From an uncultured Lachnospiraceae bacterium (GTDB lineage: Bacteria > Bacillota > Clostridia > Lachnospirales > Lachnospiraceae): 9,442 bases of DNA. Below, piece after piece: positions 1 to 5,340 of this stretch. The stretch is from NCBI GenBank assembly GCA_910577065.1, contig CAJTLD010000103.1, positions 1-9,442 on the forward strand. Reading direction: 5' to 3'. The first letter of the stretch is position 1; the number at the start of each line of letters is the position of its first letter. The notes beneath the pieces were generated by a model. The model saw nothing but the letters and a program-made list of their open reading frames with translations, ran no database searches and was not told the origin of the DNA. Made by a program: the position numbers and the translations under genes.

Positions 1-585
1 TTCCCCAAACCGATCCATGCTCCTGGCGCACCCGTCCGCCGCATCCTCTGCTTCCCGCAGGTACTGCGTATTTTGTTCTACCGCGCGGCTGGCGTCCCGG
101 AGCTGCCGTTCCGCTTCGGCAAGCCTCCGGTTCCAGTCTGTCACGCTCCCGCTTTCCCGAAGCTGCGCAAGGCGCTGCCGTTCCACTGCATCCGATAAGC
201 TTTCCACTTCCCGGCTCTGCCGCTCGTATGCTTTTGACGCCGTGTCCCCGGATTTCTCCATTTCTTCCTGGGCTTCCTTCGCTTCCTTTAACTGCTTTTC
301 CAGTTCTTTTAAGCGTTCTCCCTGCTTCTGGTAGTTTTCCGCCGCTTTGTTTAACCCGGTGTTTGCCATGTCCAGTTTTTGCTGGTATGCGGCCTGTATG
401 CGGGACAGCGCCTGCTGCCTTGCCTGCAGGGCTTCCATGGAATTTGCGTTGCCTTCATACTGCTTTGTGACGTTTGCAAGCTCCGTCTGCATCAGCCTTG
501 TCTGCTTGTTTATGTTATTTATCTGCTGGACAAACTCTTTTTCGCCGTCCATTGCCAGTATGATCCCGATCCGTTTACTTGCCAT
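1..585 (-). CDS. Tape measure protein, N-terminal part (runs off window)
   Basis: This open frame starts at ATG 585 and continues without a stop to base 1, giving the first 195 residues of a longer protein. The start is MASKRIGIILAMDGEKEFVQ, typical of tape measure proteins of Gram-positive siphophages. From about residue 25 the chain is rich in Gln, Glu, Lys, Ala and Arg with heptad-like spacing, so a long coiled coil is expected. Tape measure proteins set tail length and are packed inside the tail tube with help from the frameshifted chaperone encoded upstream. The start is supported by GGAAGGGGG at 599-591. Unusually, a terminator hairpin and the moron-like block lie between this gene and the chaperone. 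The assignment rests on position, coiled-coil composition and N-terminal style; the C-terminal part is not visible. Confidence 0.9.
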   Translation of the reverse strand, partial: MASKRIGIILAMDGEKEFVQQINNINKQTRLMQTELANVTKQYEGNANSMEALQARQQALSRIQAAYQQKLDMANTGLNKAAENYQKQGERLKELEKQLKEAKEAQEEMEKSGDTASKAYERQSREVESLSDAVERQRLAQLRESGSVTDWNRRLAEAERQLRDASRAVEQNTQYLREAEDAADGCARSMDRFGE

Positions 586-600
586 TGCTTCCCCCTTCCC

Positions 601-638
601 ACGAAAAAAGCACCCGGCCTAAGCCAGGTGCTTTTCGT
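601..638 (-). terminator. Strong intrinsic terminator just before tape measure gene
   Basis: Arms AAAAGCACC (606-614) and GGTGCTTTT (627-635) pair perfectly. The inner GGC/GCC (616-618 with 623-625) closes a 4-nt loop. The single non-matching position is a U-G wobble in minus-strand RNA but a C-A mismatch in plus-strand RNA. On the minus strand the stem runs into six U residues (bases 609-604). It lies 10 nt past the stop of the 54-aa gene, so it terminates the small-gene cassette. Its U tract ends about 18 nt before the tape measure ATG, leaving no room for another promoter. Confidence 0.85.
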
Positions 639-648
639 ACTTATTTTT

Positions 649-813
649 CTAATCGTCTATCCAATAGCAGGAATGATCCGGTTTGGTATCTTTCCATTGC
701 TCCGGATGTTTTTTTGCATCATTGTCCAACCATTTCTTTGCCGCCAGCAGCGCCGCAAATACAAACGCGCCGCTTGGTATGGTTAATATTAAGATTGCAA
801 GGATTCCCCACAT
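649..813 (-). CDS. Small single-pass membrane protein (54 aa)
   Basis: A 54-residue frame starts at ATG 813 (MWGILAILILTIPSGAFVFA) and ends at TAG 649. Residues 2-25 form one continuous hydrophobic segment, followed by AAKKW and a charged, soluble tail of about 28 residues ending CYWIDD. Positive charges directly after the segment predict the C-terminus in the cytoplasm (inference from the positive-inside rule). A strong Shine-Dalgarno GGGAGGGG lies just upstream. The gene follows the ribbon-helix-helix gene by 18 nt and is followed by the terminator at 601-638, so it is the last gene of the cassette. No family is recognised. Small membrane proteins in phage morons can act in superinfection exclusion or be toxic, but nothing here proves either. 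It is short enough to be missed by usual ORF cut-offs. Confidence 0.75.
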   Translation of the reverse strand: MWGILAILILTIPSGAFVFAALLAAKKWLDNDAKKHPEQWKDTKPDHSCYWIDD

Positions 814-831
814 GCCATCCCCTCCCTATTA

Positions 832-1014
832 TCATTGCCTAAGTTTTAATTCCTCATATAATTTCTTTAGACCCATCCTCATGACAGAGGCCCGGCTGCT
901 TCCCATTACTTTACAGCAATAATCAAGCATCCTCTCTTCTTCTTCTGTTGTCCTTAATTCAAAACGCCCTGTTTTTTTATTTTCTGTCGGTCTTCCTAAT
1001 TTCTTTTTCTCCAT
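832..1014 (-). CDS. Ribbon-helix-helix DNA-binding protein (Arc/CopG type, 60 aa)
   Basis: The 60-residue protein has a basic N-terminus (MEKKKLGRPTENKK), a predicted DNA-contacting beta strand (GRFELRTT, residues 16-23), helix A (about 24-37), a turn GSSRASV, and helix B (about 40-56, ending KLYEELK). This is the layout of Arc/CopG-type ribbon-helix-helix repressors, which dimerise through the strand and bind short inverted repeats. Start ATG 1014 has AGGAG seven bases upstream. It sits between the 46-aa gene and the 54-aa membrane protein gene in an AT-rich block (about 39% GC by hand count over 841-1080). Autoregulation of the cassette promoter at 1346-1318, or action as antitoxin for its neighbour, are both plausible inferences. 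The family call is firm; the DNA target is not known. Confidence 0.85.
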   Translation of the reverse strand: MEKKKLGRPTENKKTGRFELRTTEEEERMLDYCCKVMGSSRASVMRMGLKKLYEELKLRQ

Positions 1015-1066
1015 CGGGTTCTCCTCTTGCCATTCTTTAAAAAAAGTGATATCATGAAATTGTTAT

Positions 1067-1089
1067 CGGGTGGCGGCAAGTACCACCCG
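1067..1089 (-). other. Intercistronic RNA hairpin
   Basis: CGGGTGG (1067-1073) and CCACCCG (1083-1089) form a perfect 7-bp GC-rich stem with a 9-nt loop. It starts 24 nt after the stop of the 46-aa gene, in the 99-nt gap before the ribbon-helix-helix gene. No U tract follows directly on either strand, so it is a poor intrinsic terminator. A role in mRNA processing, protection of the first cistron, or attenuation is possible. The 8-bp palindrome TGATATCA (1047-1054) lies in the same gap. Confidence 0.4.
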
Positions 1090-1113
1090 GCAACTTTCTG
1101 GGTTTGGCCTTGC

Positions 1114-1254
1114 TTACTTTTTAAGCAGGGCCTTTACTTTTTCTTTTGCCTCATCCAAGTCCTTGCATTCATTTAGTATTTCAAGGATTTTTCTCGTCTG
1201 GTTCTCTTCGGCTGTTTCCTTCAACAATTCTCCTACATTCATTTCTTCTTCCAT
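1114..1254 (-). CDS. Small charged helical protein (46 aa), unknown function
   Basis: A 46-codon frame runs from ATG 1254 to TAA 1114 and begins MEEEMNVGELLKETAEENQT. It is very rich in Glu, Lys and Leu, with no hydrophobic segment or signal peptide, and is predicted to be almost entirely alpha helical, perhaps a small coiled coil. AAAGGGG lies six bases before the start. It is the first gene after the promoter at 1346-1318, with a predicted leader of about 57 nt. I do not recognise a family. Position, a good ribosome binding site and coding-like composition support it as a real gene, but it is short and needs conservation evidence. Confidence 0.6.
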   Translation of the reverse strand: MEEEMNVGELLKETAEENQTRKILEILNECKDLDEAKEKVKALLKK

Positions 1255-1283
1255 CTTTTTCCCCTTTCCGGCTTCTTGCCTGC

Positions 1284-1314
1284 CTTACTCGTTAAGCAAT
1301 TCCTTAACTGTAAG
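1284..1314 (-). promoter_or_regulatory. Operator-like inverted repeat over the predicted transcription start
   Basis: CTTAC (1284-1288) and GTTAAG (1291-1296) are mirrored by CTTAAC (1303-1308) and GTAAG (1310-1314) around a 6-nt centre. Spacing within the arms is 2 nt on one side and 1 nt on the other. The repeat begins just past the -10 box of the cassette promoter and covers the predicted start site, a usual place for a repressor operator. In RNA it could also fold near the 5' end. The likely ligand, if it is an operator, is the ribbon-helix-helix protein encoded downstream (inference). Confidence 0.45.
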
Positions 1315-1317
1315 TAT

Positions 1318-1346
1318 ATTATACATTATGTACGTACAAAAGTCAA
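1318..1346 (-). promoter_or_regulatory. Near-consensus sigma-70/sigma-A promoter of the small-gene cassette
   Basis: On the minus strand, -35 TTGACT (1346-1341) is followed by exactly 17 nt and a perfect -10 TATAAT (1323-1318), predicting a start near 1311. The spacer holds a perfect 10-bp palindrome TGTACGTACA (1338-1329), which could be an operator. The promoter lies downstream of the hairpin at 1392-1428 and points into the three small ORFs. It is far better than anything seen upstream of the structural operon in this window. Confidence 0.85.
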
Positions 1347-1391
1347 TGGGCAATTCCAATTATTTCCCGCCCTAATAAAAATAAAGAAGGA

Positions 1392-1428
1392 AAGCCCCGT
1401 GGAGTATCCGCACTGCTCCATGGGGCTT
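1392..1428 (-). terminator. Terminator-like hairpin after the chaperone gene
   Basis: AAGCCCC then GGAG (1392-1404) pairs with CTCC then GGGGCTT (1416-1428), with an 11-nt loop. In minus-strand RNA one inner position is an A-C mismatch, and the stem is followed by a U-rich but interrupted tract (bases 1391-1375). In plus-strand RNA that position is a G-U wobble and the tract is GCUUUUGUUUUG, so the element may work in both directions. It lies about 85 nt after the frameshifted chaperone stop; I see no gene in 1429-1512. It separates the head-tail operon from the promoter at 1346-1318. Confidence 0.65.
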
Positions 1429-1512
1429 GCTTTTGTTTTGTGTCGCTTAGATATATCACCCTGTTTTTGCCTGACGGCATTATGCCATATGCTTCTTTCG
1501 GTTCCCGCACTT

Positions 1513-2060
1513 TTACGGCAGCCCGTCAATCCCCGCGCTTTCTTTTTTCAACCCGTTCATTTCCAGGTGCTCGTCAAAAATCAGGAAAAATTTCCGCGGC
1601 GTCATGCCCATGACGTCCCGTTCCGAGAAATGGAGCGCCCTGCACCCAATATAGAGCAGGCGGGCAACATTCACCCGTCCTGCTGCCCGCTCTCCTGGTT
1701 TGGGCTTTCGCCCTCCCCCGGTTCCGGGAGGCTTCCCCCATAAGCTTTTAAGACTGCCATGAGCGCGTCCATCCTGTCCTGGCTTGTGACCATCCATCCG
1801 ACTTCTTTTTCGTCTAACGGCTTAAGGCTGCATTCCTTCCCTTTGTAACTGAGCCGCTCTATCTCGTCATTTACCAGAATGGTTATGATAGCTTTGAGCG
1901 CGCCGTTCGCTTTTTCCATGTCTGTAAGCTGGCTTATCGCTTCTTCCAATGGGAGCCCGAACCGTTCTTGTATTTCATCAATTGCATTCAGCGTAAAAAG
2001 CAAACGCCTTTCTTTGCCCCCAAGCATAATCGGCGTCCCTTTTGGGTTTAATTCCCCCAT
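1513..2060 (-). CDS. Tail assembly chaperone, long -1 frameshift product
   Basis: This is the lambda gpGT-like form. Translation starts at ATG 2060, slips back one base at 1704-1698 after residue 121 (Asn), and continues in the -1 frame to TAA 1513. The added 61 residues start PGERAAGRVNVARLLYIGCR and include MTPRKFFLIFDEHLEM, a pattern common in the second part of Gram-positive phage chaperones. Predicted total is 182 aa. In known systems the extension binds the tape measure protein while the common N-terminal part recruits tail tube protein. The second frame has no ribosome binding site of its own that I would trust, which agrees with expression by frameshift. Assignment rests on gene order, the shared frame overlap and the slippery site. 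Confidence 0.85.
1660..1704 (-). promoter_or_regulatory. -1 programmed frameshift signal (slippery site and hairpin)
   Basis: In the zero frame of the chaperone gene the codons AGC CCA AAC place the heptamer C CCA AAC at 1704-1698, an exact X XXY YYZ slippery site. After a 7-nt spacer, GCGGGCA (1690-1684) pairs perfectly with TGCCCGC (1666-1660) around a 17-nt loop, at the distance typical for stimulatory structures. A short additional pairing of loop GCAG with CTGC after the stem is possible. The -1 frame is open across the site and to 1513, as required. Confidence 0.85.
1671..2060 (-). CDS. Tail assembly chaperone, short (unshifted) product
   Basis: The 129-aa protein starts at ATG 2060 behind GGAAGGGGG (2075-2067) and ends at TGA 1671. 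It contains ERRLLFTLNAIDEIQERFG (about residues 17-35), typical of tail assembly chaperones of Firmicutes siphophages, then a helical middle and a low-complexity Gly/Glu/Pro/Gln tail (GGSLPEPGEGESPNQESGQQ) where the frameshift occurs. It corresponds to lambda gpG and is expected to be the major product, acting in the cytoplasm to keep tape measure protein soluble during tail tube assembly. It follows the major tail protein gene by 34 nt, the usual place. Confidence 0.9.
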   Translation of the reverse strand: MGELNPKGTPIMLGGKERRLLFTLNAIDEIQERFGLPLEEAISQLTDMEKANGALKAIITILVNDEIERLSYKGKECSLKPLDEKEVGWMVTSQDRMDALMAVLKAYGGSLPEPGEGESPNQESGQQDG

Positions 2061-2094
2061 GGTATGCCCCCTTCCTGCTGTGTTTTACAGGCTG

Positions 2095-2640
2095 CTATTC
2101 CGCCTGTGCCCCAATCCCGACTTTTTTGTTCAGCCATTCCTTCGCTGCCTCTAAGGTGTCAAATTCCTGCCTGATTTTCCACACCCCGTCCTCCGGGATT
2201 AGGATTGTGCCTTCTAATGTGACATGGTTGAATGTGGTATTCTCCTGCCTGGTCGTGTTGTCGTCGTTTGGCTCGCCGAACTGCACCTTTGTGTAAAATT
2301 TTCCCACATATTTGCCGCCGCTCTTCCCAACTGCGCCGCATCCAACATAGGGCGGCGTGTCATTTACGTTATAAGCAATCGCCCCGTTCTCTGACTTTTC
2401 ATGCCCCAGCAAAAACACATATATTTCATCCTCATCATTGTTCAATTCAATGGACAGCGTGCCTCCTGTGACGGAATTGTCCGTTTCTAAGGGGCGGTTG
2501 TCGCCGTAATCTTTTACGTTTGCCTTCGCAGGCGCCCCGTTAAAATTCACAACCGGGCTTAAGTATTTCCCGCCGCTGTATGTGCCTGTTTTTTCATCCA
2601 GCAGGCCAAATACCGCATATTCAATCCCTTTTTTTGCCAT
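2095..2640 (-). CDS. Major tail protein (phi13-type tail tube)
   Basis: The 181-aa protein begins MAKKGIEYAVFGLLDEKTGT and contains DYGDNRPLETDNSVTGGTLS, the region after the first strands that is typical of phi13-family major tail proteins, then a beta-rich body with YVGCGAVGKSGGKYVGKFYT and the strand pair TFNHVTLEGTILIPEDGVWK. These proteins polymerise as stacked hexamers to form the tail tube. The C-terminal segment (about residues 155-181) is helical and acidic-basic mixed. A consensus AAGGAGG lies seven bases before ATG 2640. It follows the gp10-like gene and precedes the chaperone pair, as expected. No immunoglobulin-like C-terminal domain is present at this length. Confidence 0.9.
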   Translation of the reverse strand: MAKKGIEYAVFGLLDEKTGTYSGGKYLSPVVNFNGAPAKANVKDYGDNRPLETDNSVTGGTLSIELNNDEDEIYVFLLGHEKSENGAIAYNVNDTPPYVGCGAVGKSGGKYVGKFYTKVQFGEPNDDNTTRQENTTFNHVTLEGTILIPEDGVWKIRQEFDTLEAAKEWLNKKVGIGAQAE

Positions 2641-2658
2641 TTGCTTTCCTCCTTGCCG

Positions 2659-3072
2659 TTACAGCTTGTCTATGTATTTTCCTATGGTTTCCTGCATCTT
2701 TTCCATGCATTTTGGGCCCGCCCGCCTTACGGCCTTATCCAATACAGGCCTGGCCGCCTGCCGGGATGTGCCATATTCCAGGTAAGCCAGCTTTTCCCCG
2801 TTGCTTGTCCCCTTCTTGTCCCTGCCAACAACACAGACCGCAACAAAATGCCCGTACTGGTTTTCTTTCGCCTTTGTCGGCACAACCGAATTGGCCAGCG
2901 CCCCTTTTGCATATCCCCTGTCCGCCGCTTCCCGGATCTCTTTCTTCAAAGAATCCGCCATATCCGGGGCCGCATTGTTTAAGGCTTCATCCGCAACCGC
3001 GCCAATGCCTGCCGAAAGCGTATCCAGACAGTCCAGCGCTTCGTCAAACCCCTGCGCTTTTAGCCTTGCCAT
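2659..3072 (-). CDS. HK97 gp10-like tail completion protein
   Basis: With the start at ATG 3072 the protein has 137 aa and begins MARLKAQGFDEALDCLDTLS. A helical N-terminal half with APDMADSLKKEIREA is followed by a beta region and the family hallmark YLEYGTSRQAARPVLDKAV (about residues 98-116), close to the 'eyGT..qpa.Pfl..A' pattern of HK97 gp10-like proteins. Members act at the head-tail or tail-completion stage. GGAGG lies seven bases before 3072. The in-frame ATG at 3078 overlaps the previous stop as ATGA but has the Shine-Dalgarno directly against it, so I prefer 3072. Its position after, not before, the tail-terminator-like gene is somewhat unusual. Confidence 0.85.
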   Translation of the reverse strand: MARLKAQGFDEALDCLDTLSAGIGAVADEALNNAAPDMADSLKKEIREAADRGYAKGALANSVVPTKAKENQYGHFVAVCVVGRDKKGTSNGEKLAYLEYGTSRQAARPVLDKAVRRAGPKCMEKMQETIGKYIDKL

Positions 3073-3074
3073 CC

Positions 3075-3425
3075 TCATTCCTCCATGCTGCATACGAACA
3101 CCAGGTGCGTATACCCTGTGTCCCCCTCAAAAAACACCCGGATTTCCTCTATAGAAAACCCTGCCGCCTTTAAAGCGTCCCGGATCTGCTTCCGTGCCGC
3201 AAAATAATTCACAGGCTTTTTTGCTCCGCTTTTTTTAAACCAGTGCACCTGCATATGGTGTACCCACCCCAGGCATTCATTGTCGCCGAAATCCTCCGGC
3301 ACGTCCGCTTCCGGCATGTATACAATGTATTCCCCCGGCTGCTCCCCCATGGGGCACGACAGGGGCCAGACGTTCCCGTCAGCCATGCCGGAAAGGGCCT
3401 GTTCCGCTTTCTGGTTGATATTCAT
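3075..3425 (-). CDS. Tail-terminator-like protein (putative)
   Basis: With ATG 3425 the protein has 116 aa (MNINQKAEQALSGMADGNVW). It shows an N-terminal helix, a strand region around GEYIVYMPEADV, the strand HHMQVHWFKKS, a helix ARKQIRDALKAAGF, and a final strand set FEGDTGYTHLVFVCSMEE. This alpha-beta order, and especially the D-TGYTHLVF ending, resembles tail terminators (SPP1 gp17-like and relatives) that cap the tail tube and join it to the head. An in-frame upstream ATG at 3509 would overlap the head-closure gene and lacks a good ribosome binding site; AGGCGGTG just before 3425 overlaps the previous stop. The functional call rests on secondary-structure pattern and position, not on a recognised signature. 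Confidence 0.6.
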   Translation of the reverse strand: MNINQKAEQALSGMADGNVWPLSCPMGEQPGEYIVYMPEADVPEDFGDNECLGWVHHMQVHWFKKSGAKKPVNYFAARKQIRDALKAAGFSIEEIRVFFEGDTGYTHLVFVCSMEE

Positions 3426-3435
3426 CCCGCACCGC

Positions 3436-3750
3436 CTAACTGCATATGATTTCCACCATGGATTTCCCCCTTTTATATGTCCGGACAATATCGTACACCG
3501 CGCCGTCATATGCTATCTGGCTTGCGTACTCTTTTTTTCCGGACACGATATGCGCCGACTGCTCCCAGTCTTCCGCCCTGGTTTCCAGCACAAGCTTTAC
3601 CTTTATCCCAGCCTTTAGGGCTTCGTAAAACTCCATCCTGGCCGCTGACTTCTCCCGGACGAAAACAGGGATTTCCTGCGTTTTCTGCAAGGCGAACCCG
3701 TCTTTGTCCTTCCCGTTTGTGATAACGAACAGCGCCGCGTCTTCATCCAT
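3436..3750 (-). CDS. Head-closure protein (SPP1 gp16-like, head-tail adaptor)
   Basis: The 104-aa protein starts at ATG 3750 (MDEDAALFVITNGKDKDGFA). It has the small beta-barrel pattern of phage head-tail joining proteins: early strands, EIPVFVREKSAARMEFYEAL, then strands KVKLVLETRAEDW and a final AYDGAVYDIVRTYKRGKSMVE, where 'y.g..Y.I.r.y' is typical of this group. Such proteins close the connector channel after DNA packaging and offer the docking face for the tail. The start overlaps the end of the connector gene by 8 nt, with GGAAGGGGGAGG just upstream, suggesting coupled translation. Length is normal for the family. Confidence 0.8.
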   Translation of the reverse strand: MDEDAALFVITNGKDKDGFALQKTQEIPVFVREKSAARMEFYEALKAGIKVKLVLETRAEDWEQSAHIVSGKKEYASQIAYDGAVYDIVRTYKRGKSMVEIICS

Positions 3751-4039
3751 CCACGCCTCCCCCTTCCCTGTAATCCCCGGAAAGGGCCATGGCGTCTTTT
3801 AAAGCGGCATATGCCGCCCGGAATTTTTCACTGTCGGCGTCATACCCGAAATTGGCCTTGCAGTAAAGCTTTGCCGCCTGCTTAAACAGCGGGTCGCCTA
3901 AGTCCGTTATGGAAACGCCCGCAATCCCCAAATCTTTTACGCACGCCTCCAAAAGGCCCTGCACTTCCTGGGAAGCAGACTGGGACCTTATGCGCAGCGC
4001 CTGCATCAGTTCGCTTATCATGCTCCCATCATATTCCAT
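3743..4039 (-). CDS. Head-tail connector (gp6-like DNA packaging protein)
   Basis: The 98-aa protein is all helical. After an N-terminal helix (SELMQALRIRSQSASQEVQG) comes VKDLGIAGVSITDLGDPLFKQ and AAKLYCKANFGYDADSEKFR, matching the phage head-tail connector family related to HK97 gp6, which forms a ring beneath the portal. ATG 4039 is chosen because GGGGGACAG precedes it; the in-frame ATG at 4021 is a weaker alternative that removes six residues. It starts 20 nt after the capsid gene and overlaps the head-closure gene. The Gly-rich tail (REGGGVDG) is probably disordered. Confidence 0.85.
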   Translation of the reverse strand: MEYDGSMISELMQALRIRSQSASQEVQGLLEACVKDLGIAGVSITDLGDPLFKQAAKLYCKANFGYDADSEKFRAAYAALKDAMALSGDYREGGGVDG

Positions 4040-4059
4040 CTGCCTGTCCCCCGGTTCTT

Positions 4060-5307
4060 TTATTTGCTTAAATTAGCCGCGGCGGTTTCCTGCAGCTTTA
4101 ACAGCGCATGCGCTTTCATGGTCACGGGCGCGCCGTCCACAATGGCGTATCCGCAGTAATCCGTCACCCTGTCCTTGATGTGCTCCTCCGTGGACATGGA
4201 AACCTGCTTGTTGATGTTTGCATGGTAGCCTCTGGCCGCGTCGGAAAACAGGATTTCCCCGTCAGCCATGGAGCCGTCCTCTTTTACGGTACATCCCAAT
4301 ATGCGGTATACCCCGCCGTTTATCGCGTCCGCAACAAACATCGGGCGTTTATTCGCGTCCACAACGTTTGCCAGTTCATTCCAGATAGTGTCGGAATTTG
4401 CGTAAATTGCCGCATGGTAGCCGCTTTTAATCTTTGACCTTGCAGACGTCAAGATTTTATAGGAAAGCTTCCCCTTTTCATAATCCAGTACCTGCGGCGT
4501 GCCCGGTTCCGCCTTAAGCGCGGTTACAACGCCGAGCGGTTCGGGCGCGTCCGCATCCGAAGCGCCTTTCCCGTGCGTTGCCCCATATGCCAGCGCCTTT
4601 CCCATTTCCTCCGCCATTTCTGAAATGATATACGGGATAAATTCCGAAATCGCCATTGCTTTTAACTTCCACGAAACCGTAATTGCCCTCGACAGTTCGC
4701 ACCCGTTCAGCTGGGTTTTTTCAAAAAGTTCCTTGCCGTCTTCCGTTTTGACGGATTCCACGTACCACTTCGCCCCTGTGGAAGATTTCTTGCGGATCAT
4801 GGTCATCTGGCCTTTCACGTAAGTTTTCTTTACGTCTGACCAGTACGGGTACAATTCCCCAATTTCTTTCCAGATGCCCGACGCCACGGTTTCCGGGATT
4901 ACAACAGGCGTGTTTTCTGTCGTATGGGTATAGGATTCATTCACCATCCGGAACACCCTGTCTTCTTCCCTGGTTAAACGGCTCCCTTTCATGACCTTCG
5001 CCCATGCGTTTGTATATTCTTCCGTCTTATAGGCGTCTTCCCTGTTTTGCGCCTCCTGGCTGGCGCTGTCTGCTTTTGCGCCGCCCTGTACCTGGACGCC
5101 GCCCAAATCCTGCACGTTCACTTTCCTCTGCTCCCCTTCTAAGGCGCGCATGTTCGCTTCCGCTTTCGCCTGCAAATCCCACTTTTCGTCCAAAGCGGAC
5201 ACGGCGTCTGTCTTTTCCCCGGCTTCGTCGTATTTTCCCGCATCAATAAGAGCCTGCGCCTCATCCATCAGCTGTTTTCTCTGTTTTAAATATTCCTGGT
5301 AATTCAT
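4060..5307 (-). CDS. Major capsid protein, HK97 fold
   Basis: The 415-aa protein has an N-terminal region of about 100 residues that is helical and charged (MNYQEYLKQRKQLMDEAQAL at the start), matching the delta domain that serves as built-in scaffold in HK97-type capsids and is removed by the protease. The body shows HK97-fold signatures: NTPVVIPETVASGIWKEIGE, a long mid-helix ISEFIPYIISEMAEEMGKAL, the segment YHAAIYANSDTIWNELANVV, and the C-terminal GYAIVDGAPVTMKAHA. No separate scaffold gene is present, which agrees with a delta domain. The exact cleavage site and any Lys-Asn crosslinking cannot be settled by eye. GGAAGG precedes ATG 5307, 33 nt after the protease stop. Length is ordinary for the family. 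Confidence 0.95.
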   Translation of the reverse strand: MNYQEYLKQRKQLMDEAQALIDAGKYDEAGEKTDAVSALDEKWDLQAKAEANMRALEGEQRKVNVQDLGGVQVQGGAKADSASQEAQNREDAYKTEEYTNAWAKVMKGSRLTREEDRVFRMVNESYTHTTENTPVVIPETVASGIWKEIGELYPYWSDVKKTYVKGQMTMIRKKSSTGAKWYVESVKTEDGKELFEKTQLNGCELSRAITVSWKLKAMAISEFIPYIISEMAEEMGKALAYGATHGKGASDADAPEPLGVVTALKAEPGTPQVLDYEKGKLSYKILTSARSKIKSGYHAAIYANSDTIWNELANVVDANKRPMFVADAINGGVYRILGCTVKEDGSMADGEILFSDAARGYHANINKQVSMSTEEHIKDRVTDYCGYAIVDGAPVTMKAHALLKLQETAAANLSK

Positions 5308-5340
5308 GTCTCTGTCCTTCCCGCCGCCTCCCGCGGCAAT

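Noticed and set aside
1053..1066. GATAACAATTTCA on the minus strand, identical to part of the lac operator region
   Set aside because: The other half of the operator is absent and the context is phage intergenic DNA; chance match in an AT-rich gap.
1476..1486. GGCAT-T-ATGCC palindrome after the chaperone stop
   Set aside because: Only five base pairs with a one-base centre, which cannot form a useful hairpin and has no further context.
1326..1529. Minus-strand open frame of 67 codons
   Set aside because: It runs through the terminator hairpin at 1392-1428 and the -35 and spacer of the cassette promoter, and its product has no protein-like pattern.
1513..1797. Independent 94-aa gene starting at ATG 1797
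   Set aside because: Its first part is the out-of-frame reading of the chaperone gene; the real coding part is reached by -1 frameshift at 1704-1698.
2580..3173. Long plus-strand open frame (197 codons), and similar ones at 7625-8149 and 8324-8803
   Set aside because: They lie antisense to well-supported tail and terminase genes, have Pro/Ser/Cys-rich compositions typical of reverse-strand shadows, and lack ribosome binding sites.
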